A stretch of DNA of 64,000 nucleotides from Actinomycetota bacterium (lineage in GTDB: Bacteria > Actinomycetota > Actinomycetes > S36-B12 > CAIYMF01): the NCBI GenBank assembly GCA_020161245.1, contig JAIUOK010000012.1:1-64000 (forward strand), read 5' to 3'. Shown here piece by piece: positions 15,711 through 21,663 of the stretch. Both the position numbers and the translations under genes were made by a program. The first letter of the stretch is position 1. The number at the start of each line of letters is the position of its first letter. The notes under the pieces were generated by a model. It did no database searches and was not told the DNA's origin. It was given only the letters and a program-made list of their open reading frames with translations.

Positions 15711-16973
15711 ATGCTCACCGTCGAGCAGAACAACGAGCTCACCCAGATCGGCCCGGGCACGCCGATGGGCGAGCTGCTGCGCCGCTACTGGTACCCCATC
15801 GCGTTCGAGCAGGACTTCGACACGCTCCCGTCCAAGACGGTCCGCCTCCTCAGCGAGGACTGGACGCTCTACAAGACCCCGAGCGGCAAGTACGGGATCA
15901 TCGGCGAGAAGTGCGCCCACCGCCGCGCCTCGCTGACCTACGGCGTGGTCCACGAGGACGGCATCCGCTGCGGCTACCACGGCTGGAAGTTCGGCTTCGA
16001 CGGCCAGTGCCTCGAGCAGCCCGCCGAGGCCGACAACCAGAACTTCCGCGAGCGCGTGAAGATGAAGTCGGGCAAGGCCGAGGTCATGGGCGGCATGGTC
16101 TGGGTGTACGTCGGCCCCGACCCCGCCCCTGAGCTCCCGCGCTTCGACGTGTTCGTCAAGCCCGGCATCCGCGACGTCGGCTACACGACGATCCCGTGCA
16201 ACTGGCTGCAGATCATGGAGAACTCGGTCGACCCTCACCACGTCGAGTGGCTGCACGGCTACTACTTCAACTTCCTCGGCGAGACCAACGGCTTCGAGGC
16301 GCCGAAGGCGTTCCAGAAGAAGCACATCCGCACCGGCTTCGACGAGATGGAGTGGGGAATCCTCAAGCGCCGCGTGCTCGAGGGCGGCACCGAGGACAAC
16401 GACGACTGGGCCATCGGCCACCCGCTGGTGTTCCCGTTCTACATGCGCGTCGGCGGCGCCTACATCGACCAGATGCAGATCCGCGTCCCTATTGACGAGA
16501 CGACCACCTGGAAGCTGTTCTACTCGACCCACAACCCGGGCGAGGAGCTCGCGACGCAGGAGCGCCCCACGGTCTACGAGTACCTGTGGAAGGACGAGCA
16601 GGGACGCTTCATCACCGACTACATCGAGGGCCAGGACATCATGGCCTGGGTGTCGCAGGGAGCGATCACCGACCGCACCCAGGAGCACCTCGGCCGCTCG
16701 GACGCCGGCGTCGCGCTGCTGCGCAAGATGTTCAAGGAGAACATGCGCAAGGTCGCCAACGGCGAGGACCCGATCGCGATCACCCGCGAGAAGCACGACA
16801 TCATCAACCTGCCCTGCGAGAAGGACAAGTTCGGTGCCGAGCGCACCTTCGCAGCCGCCTGGATCAACGGCGGCTCGATGCGCTACAGCCCGATCAAGGA
16901 GCAGCTCCTCGAGCTGCACGAGTCCTACTGGCAGCGTCAGGAGGAGGGGCAGAAGGCCGGCAGCGGTGCCTGA
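15711..16973 (+). CDS. Rieske non-haem iron aromatic oxygenase, phthalate-dioxygenase type
   Basis: This 420-residue oxygenase has Rieske ligands Cys68-x-His70 (KCAHRRASL) and Cys87-x2-His90 (RCGYHGWKF). The mononuclear-iron motif is Asn171-x2-Asp174-x2-His177-x4-His182 (NSVDPHHVEWLH), with the bridging Asp174. The later segment MAWVSQGAITDRTQEHLGRSDAGV is typical of phthalate 4,5-dioxygenase-like and O-demethylase enzymes, a class with only alpha subunits, consistent with the lack of a beta-subunit gene. Following an aryl-phosphate synthase, its likely substrate is an aryl phosphate. Hydroxylation or demethylation are both possible outcomes. Start preceded by GGAAAGAGG. Confidence 0.94.
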   Translation: MLTVEQNNELTQIGPGTPMGELLRRYWYPIAFEQDFDTLPSKTVRLLSEDWTLYKTPSGKYGIIGEKCAHRRASLTYGVVHEDGIRCGYHGWKFGFDGQCLEQPAEADNQNFRERVKMKSGKAEVMGGMVWVYVGPDPAPELPRFDVFVKPGIRDVGYTTIPCNWLQIMENSVDPHHVEWLHGYYFNFLGETNGFEAPKAFQKKHIRTGFDEMEWGILKRRVLEGGTEDNDDWAIGHPLVFPFYMRVGGAYIDQMQIRVPIDETTTWKLFYSTHNPGEELATQERPTVYEYLWKDEQGRFITDYIEGQDIMAWVSQGAITDRTQEHLGRSDAGVALLRKMFKENMRKVANGEDPIAITREKHDIINLPCEKDKFGAERTFAAAWINGGSMRYSPIKEQLLELHESYWQRQEEGQKAGSGA

Positions 16974-17262
16974 CGAGCGTTCCGAGGTGGTGGCGCGGGC
17001 TGCTGAGTCCGCGCCGCTCCCGCCTGACCCGCACGAGCTGCCGGCCCCGGGGCAGTGGTTCGCCCCGGACGCCGAGCGGCACTACCTCGACCGGCCGAGG
17101 TTCTGCCCGATGTGCGCCGCCTCGATCGCCGAGCACGGCGGCATCACCACCGAGTACTGGACCGGCGACACCCGCAACTTCATGACCTGGTGCGGGGAGT
17201 GCGGCTGGTTCGGCGAGGTCGTGCGGTTCGACCGCGTGACCATCATGGAGGAGGACCACTGA
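16966..17262 (+). CDS. Small zinc-ribbon protein embedded in the catabolic operon
   Basis: This 98-residue protein has two CxxC pairs (RFCPMCAAS and TWCGECGWFGE) spaced like a rubredoxin or zinc-ribbon knuckle, and many aromatic residues between them (EYWTGDTRNFMTW). The N-terminal 30 residues are acidic and Pro-rich. GTG start overlaps the Rieske oxygenase stop by eight bases, a sign of tight coupling. It could be an assembly or electron-transfer partner of the oxygenase, or a small subunit of the aryl-phosphate system in place of the PpsC subunit of phenylphosphate synthase. I know no named family for it. Confidence 0.75.
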   Translation: MPDERSEVVARAAESAPLPPDPHELPAPGQWFAPDAERHYLDRPRFCPMCAASIAEHGGITTEYWTGDTRNFMTWCGECGWFGEVVRFDRVTIMEEDH

Positions 17263-18059
17263 GCCAGCCGGCCGCCGGCGCCGTCGCGCCGGACCCCGCC
17301 GCCCTCGCGGAGCGGATCGACCGCGCCCATCTCGCCGGCGAGCTCCTCGACGCCGCGTCGCTGCCCGTGCCGGGCATCGGCGCGGCGTACGCCGTCCAGG
17401 AGGCGCTGACCGAGCTGCGGCTGCAGCGCGGCGGGCGTGTCGTCGGCTGGAAGCTGGGCTACACCTCGGCCGTCATGCGCGAGCAGATGGGCGTCCCCTC
17501 GCCCAACCTCGGGCCGCTGCTCACCTCGATGATCCTCGACGGCGTCGTCGGCGAGGGCTTCGTGCATCCCCGGGTCGAGCCCGAGATCGCCCTCGTGCTC
17601 GACCGCGATCCCGGTCCCGACGCCGACGTCGACCACGTGCTGGCCTGCTGCTCCGGCGCCCGGGTCGCCCTCGAGGTCGTCGACTCGGTCTGGACCGGCT
17701 ACCGCTTCGACCTCGAGCACAACACCGCCGACGGGTCGTCGGCCGCGGGCGTCGTGCTGGGCCCGGCGATCCCCCTCGACCGGCTCGACGAGGTGCGCGT
17801 CACGATGACCGTCGACGGCGAGGCTGCGGGCTCCGGTGCCGGCGCCGATGCGTCGGGGCACCCGGCCGCCGGCGTGGCCTGGCTGGCCTCCGAGCTGGCG
17901 GCGCGACGCCGGCACCTGCGTTACGGCGACGTCGTCATCACCGGCGGGCTGACCGCCGCGGCACCGCTCCACCCCGGCTCCCGGGCCGGGGCCGTCTTCG
18001 TCCATCCGGTCGCGGGCGCGACGTCGGTCTCGGTCATGCGGGCGGGGGAGCCGCGATGA
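17259..18059 (+). CDS. 2-Oxopent-4-enoate hydratase / 4-oxalocrotonate decarboxylase family, paralogue 3 (probable CTG start)
   Basis: This 266-residue protein carries VGWKLGYTS and the metal motif PRVEPEIALVLD of the family. Homologous N-terminal helix residues (LAERIDRAHLAGELLDAA) require a start upstream of the first in-frame ATG or GTG. The best candidate is CTG at 17259, which overlaps the preceding TGA exactly as ATGA junctions do elsewhere in this operon and lies 5-6 bases after GGAGGAGG. It is the only hydratase-family gene in the rightward operon and may act on a substituted intermediate or as the decarboxylase. Its stop overlaps the HAD gene by four bases. Confidence 0.85.
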   Translation: MSQPAAGAVAPDPAALAERIDRAHLAGELLDAASLPVPGIGAAYAVQEALTELRLQRGGRVVGWKLGYTSAVMREQMGVPSPNLGPLLTSMILDGVVGEGFVHPRVEPEIALVLDRDPGPDADVDHVLACCSGARVALEVVDSVWTGYRFDLEHNTADGSSAAGVVLGPAIPLDRLDEVRVTMTVDGEAAGSGAGADASGHPAAGVAWLASELAARRRHLRYGDVVITGGLTAAAPLHPGSRAGAVFVHPVAGATSVSVMRAGEPR

Positions 18060-18703
18060 CGCGCGCGCTCGTCCTCGACTTCGGCGGCCCGGTGCTGCGC
18101 ACCCCGTTCGAGCTGCTCCGTCTCGGGGAGCAGCGCAGCGGCTTGCCACCGGGGACCCTGGCCTGGACCGGCCCGTTCGACCCGGCGGCCGACGACGACT
18201 GGCGGCTCATGCAGGACCACGCCATCACCGAGCGCGAGTACTGGCAGCGCAAGGCCGACGAGTTCGCCCGGCTGACCGGCGCGGACGCGTCATTCCGCGG
18301 CCTCATGGGCGTGCTCTTCGCCGCCGACGAGTCAGACCTGGTGCGGCCGGAGGCGCGCGACGTCGTGCACGATGCGCGCATCAACGGCTACGCGGTCGCG
18401 GTGCTCACCAACGACATGCGCGCCTTCCACGGCGACGAGTGGGTCGCACGCATGACGGTCCTCGAGCAGCTCGACGCCCTCGTCGACGGCTCGGTCGAGC
18501 ACGTGCTCAAGCCCGACCCTGCGATCTACCACCTCGTGGTCGAGCGCCTCGGCGTCGCAGCCGAGGACTGCCTGTTCGTCGACGACCAGCCCGGCAACGT
18601 CGCCGGAGCCGAGTCGGTCGGCATGCAGGCGCTGTGGTTCGACGTGACCGATCCCGTCGGCTCCTGGGGGAAGGTCCGTGCCGTCCTGGGGCTGGTGGCC
18701 TGA
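18056..18703 (+). CDS. HAD-superfamily phosphatase, paralogue in the upper-pathway operon
   Basis: This 215-residue HAD hydrolase has nucleophile motif LDFGGPV (Asp9), motif II LTND, motif III LKPDP and motif IV FVDDQPGN. Its cap region (DDWRLMQDHAITEREYWQRKADEF) is alpha-helical, type IA. It is a distant paralogue of the HAD protein at 3204-3833, with the same DxG variation of motif I. Having one HAD phosphatase in each divergent operon beside an aryl-phosphate-forming enzyme argues that dephosphorylation is central to the pathway. ATG start overlaps the hydratase stop (ATGA). Confidence 0.86.
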   Translation: MTRALVLDFGGPVLRTPFELLRLGEQRSGLPPGTLAWTGPFDPAADDDWRLMQDHAITEREYWQRKADEFARLTGADASFRGLMGVLFAADESDLVRPEARDVVHDARINGYAVAVLTNDMRAFHGDEWVARMTVLEQLDALVDGSVEHVLKPDPAIYHLVVERLGVAAEDCLFVDDQPGNVAGAESVGMQALWFDVTDPVGSWGKVRAVLGLVA

Positions 18704-18766
18704 CCCCTTGCGGCGCGCCGGGACGGACTCCGCGACACAGGGGCACCCGTGTGGAAAGGTGCGAGC

Positions 18767-20104
18767 GTGACGTACCGCGCTGCTGTCGTCGGCGCCGGGC
18801 CCTCGGGCCTGTATGCCGCCGACGCCCTCGCCTCCGCAGGCGCCCAGGTCGATGTGATCGAGCGGCTGCCCGTCCCCTTCGGACTCGTGCGCTACGGCGT
18901 CGCGCCCGACCACTTCTCGATCCGCTCGGTGCGCGACACCCTCGCCAAGGTGCTGGCCCGGCCGGAGGTGCGCCTGCTCGCGGGCGTCGAAGTCGGCTCG
19001 GACGTGTCGGTGGCCGAGCTGGTCGACGCCTATGACGCCGTGGTACTCACCTACGGCGCGTCGCGGGACCGCCACCTCGACGTGCCAGGAGAGGACCTGC
19101 GCGGAAGCGTGGCAGCCACCGATCTCGTCAACTGGTACTGCGGCCACCCGGACGCCGACCGCGCCACCATCGAGGCGGCGCTGAGCGCGGCCACGTCCGT
19201 CGTGGTGGTGGGGGTCGGCAACGTCGCGGTCGACGTGGCACGGGTGCTCGTCGCTCCGGCGTCGCGGCTCGACGCCACCGATATGCCGCAGCACGTGCTC
19301 GACGTCGTCGAGTCGAGCGGCATCACCGACGTGCACATCCTCGGCCGCCGCACGGCCGCCCACGCGAACTGGACAACCAAGGAGCTGCGCGAGCTCGGCG
19401 AGCTCGACGGCGTCGACGTCGTGTGCCAGCCGGTCGAGCTCGTCAGCGAGCCGGTGGCCGACAAGCTCGACGAGGAGGACCGCGTCGTCCACCGCAACCT
19501 CGAGGTGCTCCACGAGTGGTCGCAGCGCGAGCCCACCGGTGCGCCGAAGCGGATCCACCTGCACTTCCATGCGCGGCCGCACGAGCTGCTCGGCGACGGG
19601 CGCGTCGAGACGGTGGTCGTCGAGCGCACGCGCGTCGACGACGATGGCAGCGCCCACGGCACCGGCGAGACCTGGGAGCTGCCTGCTCAGCTCGTGGTGA
19701 GGTCGGTGGGCTACCGCGGCCTGCCTCTGGAGGACGTGCCCTTCGACAGCCGGCGCAACGTCGTGCGCAACGAGGAAGGGCGCGTCGTCGACGAGTCGGG
19801 CGCGCAGGTGCCCGGCCTCTACGTGGCCGGATGGATCAAGCGGGGCCCGAGCGGGATCATCGGCACCAACAAGAAGGACGCGGCCGCCACGGTGGCGCAC
19901 CTGCTCGAGGACCTCGAGGGCGCCGAGCCGAAGGGCGGCGACGGCATCGTGCCGCTGCTCGCGGAGCGCGGCGTGGTGCCCGTCGGTCTCGAGGGCTGGC
20001 ACGCGGTCGACGCCGCCGAGCGCTCCCTGGGCGGCACGCGCGGCCGCGACCGCACCACCATCCACGAGCGCCAGGCCCTGCTCGACGCCGCCCGCTCGAT
20101 CTAG
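18767..20104 (+). CDS. fprA: FprA-type NADPH-ferredoxin reductase
   Basis: This 445-residue FAD enzyme of the adrenodoxin-reductase type has FAD motif VVGAGPSGLYAADAL at the N-terminus and NADP motif VVVGVGNVAVDVARVL near residue 150. GYRGLPLEDVPFDS and GLYVAGWIKRGPSGIIGTNKKDA are hallmark segments. It passes NADPH electrons to a ferredoxin, here plausibly the Rieske ferredoxin of the opposite operon. The GTG at 18767 is preferred to a GTG 18 bases upstream because it follows GGAAAGG at usable spacing and starts right at the FAD strand. A 63-bp gap after the HAD gene leaves open whether it is cotranscribed; actinobacteria also have housekeeping copies. Confidence 0.92.
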   Translation: MTYRAAVVGAGPSGLYAADALASAGAQVDVIERLPVPFGLVRYGVAPDHFSIRSVRDTLAKVLARPEVRLLAGVEVGSDVSVAELVDAYDAVVLTYGASRDRHLDVPGEDLRGSVAATDLVNWYCGHPDADRATIEAALSAATSVVVVGVGNVAVDVARVLVAPASRLDATDMPQHVLDVVESSGITDVHILGRRTAAHANWTTKELRELGELDGVDVVCQPVELVSEPVADKLDEEDRVVHRNLEVLHEWSQREPTGAPKRIHLHFHARPHELLGDGRVETVVVERTRVDDDGSAHGTGETWELPAQLVVRSVGYRGLPLEDVPFDSRRNVVRNEEGRVVDESGAQVPGLYVAGWIKRGPSGIIGTNKKDAAATVAHLLEDLEGAEPKGGDGIVPLLAERGVVPVGLEGWHAVDAAERSLGGTRGRDRTTIHERQALLDAARSI

Positions 20105-20117
20105 CCGGTACGAGCCG

Positions 20118-20630
20118 CTAGACGTCCTGCGGGACGAGAGCGCCGCTGCGCACGTCGTAGACCGCGCCGGCCACGACGAGGTCGCGGGGGAGCAGCGGGT
20201 AGGCGCGGATGCGCCTCACGTCGTAGGCGAGCGCGGCCGTCTGGTCCTCGACGGTGCGGAACTCGACCGACGAGGTCTCGACGCCGTAGTCGGCGCGAAT
20301 CCGGTCGTGGATCTGCTCCTCGGTGGCGCTGGCCATCTTGCAGTCGGTGTGCGGCATCACCAGCACTCGTTCCACGCCGAGCAGGTAGGCCGCGAGGACC
20401 AGGGTGCGCAGGACGTCGTCGGTGACGCGGGCACCGGCGTTGCGCAGGATCTTGGCGTCGCCCTTCTTCATCCCGACGAGCGCGAGCGGCTCGATGCGGC
20501 TGTCCATGCAGGTGACGATGGCGAGGCCCTGCAGCGCTCGGCCGCCGAGGTCGCTGGCGCTGAAGCTCTCGACGTAGGAGGCGTTGCCGGCCAGGACGTC
20601 GGCGAAGGTATCGGCCGGGAAGTCGCTCAT
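20118..20630 (-). CDS. Beta-class carbonic anhydrase
   Basis: This 170-residue zinc enzyme interconverts CO2 and bicarbonate. Zinc ligands are Cys and Asp in VTCMDSRIEP, with His and Cys in MPHTDCKM. The short form resembles mycobacterial Rv1284. Starts at ATG 20630, six bases after a TATGGT hexamer, with no Shine-Dalgarno sequence, so it is probably leaderless. A perfect 9-bp inverted repeat overlaps the promoter. It converges on the fprA gene with a 13-bp gap. Confidence 0.95.
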   Translation of the reverse strand: MSDFPADTFADVLAGNASYVESFSASDLGGRALQGLAIVTCMDSRIEPLALVGMKKGDAKILRNAGARVTDDVLRTLVLAAYLLGVERVLVMPHTDCKMASATEEQIHDRIRADYGVETSSVEFRTVEDQTAALAYDVRRIRAYPLLPRDLVVAGAVYDVRSGALVPQDV

Positions 20631-20636
20631 ACCACG

Positions 20637-20642
20637 ACCATA
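20637..20642 (-). promoter_or_regulatory. -10 element of the carbonic anhydrase gene
   Basis: TATGGT on the minus strand ends six bases before the start codon; no ribosome-binding site is present. Confidence 0.45.
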
Positions 20643-20662
20643 CCCGAAGCGCACTTCGGGTA
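20641..20662. promoter_or_regulatory. Inverted repeat: operator for carbonic anhydrase or terminator of the upstream gene
   Basis: TACCCGAAG and CTTCGGGTA are perfect 9-base arms around CGCA. Read leftward it starts 18 bases after the sucrase/ferredoxin-like gene stop and ends overlapping the -10 box of the carbonic anhydrase gene. It can be a terminator for the upstream transcript, a repressor operator, or both. Confidence 0.5.
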
Positions 20663-20679
20663 TCGGCACCGGGGCCCGA

Positions 20680-21663
20680 TCAGGCCCAGCGCGCCGCGGC
20701 GACGACGTCGACCGCGCGCCACCCCACGGCAGCGACGGCCGCCTTGCCGCACGACTCGGCGCGGTCGGGTGCGACGGTCTCGCGGCGCACCCGGACGTCC
20801 CACGCGCGGCCGTCGACGTGGCGAACCTCGAGGCGCACCTCGTCGCGCTCGGGCGCGAGGCCGAGCGGCACCGGGACGCTGTGCTCGCCGACGCGGTGCA
20901 GGACGTCGAGGTCGTCGATGCCGACAGCGCCAGCCTCGATGCGGACGGCGATCGCGGCCGCCTGCGCCGGTGCGGGCCCGGACGACCGGCCGCGCATGCG
21001 GTCGAGCGCGGCGAGCCGTCCCTCCTGCGCGGCGGCGAGGATCTCGGCGCCGGCGGCGGCGTCGAGCCGGCCGTAGAGGAAGCCGCTGGGCAGCAGCAGG
21101 GCCGTGGGCGCGAACCGGTGGCCGCCGAGGTGGTTGGCCTCGAGCACGCGCGCACCGTACGGGCCCTTCGCCAGCTCGGCGGCCAGCGGCCGTCCCTCGA
21201 GCGCGCAGCAGCGGTCGCGGCGGGAGTTCGTGCACACCAGCAGCAGCGGCTCGTCGTCCTTGCTGCCCCACGGCGGCAGATGCCCGCGGGCGGCATCGCG
21301 CATGATGCCGGGCAGGTCGGGGCGCAGCAGCACGGCGTCGTCGAGCGAGCCGCTGCGCATGCGCGTGCCGCCCGAGGCGCAGTGGGCGAACCAGAACCGC
21401 CGCGACGTCGAGCCGGAGTGGTCGTCGGCGTGGTGGCCGGGCCTGCGCGCCAGCACCACCGTGACGCGGGTGCCCTCGGCCGCGCGGGCGACCGCGGCAC
21501 CGACGTCGGCGGGCAGGTGCGACTCGGTGAGCGCCTGCCGCCCGTACGGGCCGGGCTGCTCGAGCACCAGCCAGGCGCGGGCCAGCGGGGCGCTGCCGGC
21601 GAGCGGCTCGTCGAGCCGGGCCGAGACGACCGAGCAGCGCTCGTCGTCGGGCAGCGGGCTCAC
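20680..21663 (-). CDS. Sucrase/ferredoxin-like family protein
   Basis: This 327-residue protein belongs to the Suc_Fer-like family, with thioredoxin-like [2Fe-2S] domains. [19 protein letters not shown] and [19 protein letters not shown] are the recognisable family segments, giving the Cys and His residues thought to bind the cluster. No enzymatic function is established for actinobacterial members; the sucrase name is historical. The GTG start overlaps the ParC stop by four bases, so it is cotranscribed with the topoisomerase gene, an association with no evident functional meaning. Confidence 0.87.
   Translation of the reverse strand: MSPLPDDERCSVVSARLDEPLAGSAPLARAWLVLEQPGPYGRQALTESHLPADVGAAVARAAEGTRVTVVLARRPGHHADDHSGSTSRRFWFAHCASGGTRMRSGSLDDAVLLRPDLPGIMRDAARGHLPPWGSKDDEPLLLVCTNSRRDRCCALEGRPLAAELAKGPYGARVLEANHLGGHRFAPTALLLPSGFLYGRLDAAAGAEILAAAQEGRLAALDRMRGRSSGPAPAQAAAIAVRIEAGAVGIDDLDVLHRVGEHSVPVPLGLAPERDEVRLEVRHVDGRAWDVRVRRETVAPDRAESCGKAAVAAVGWRAVDVVAAARWA

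Noticed and set aside
18749-18766. Upstream GTG as start of the fprA gene.
   Set aside because: It would add six residues (WKGASV region) not expected before the FAD strand, and the inner GTG has the better ribosome-binding site.
3204-20104. The catabolic cluster as a recent transfer because an insertion sequence lies nearby.
   Set aside because: GC richness and start-site style (GTG, overlaps, leaderless promoters) look the same as in the housekeeping genes, and no integrase or direct-repeat boundary was found.
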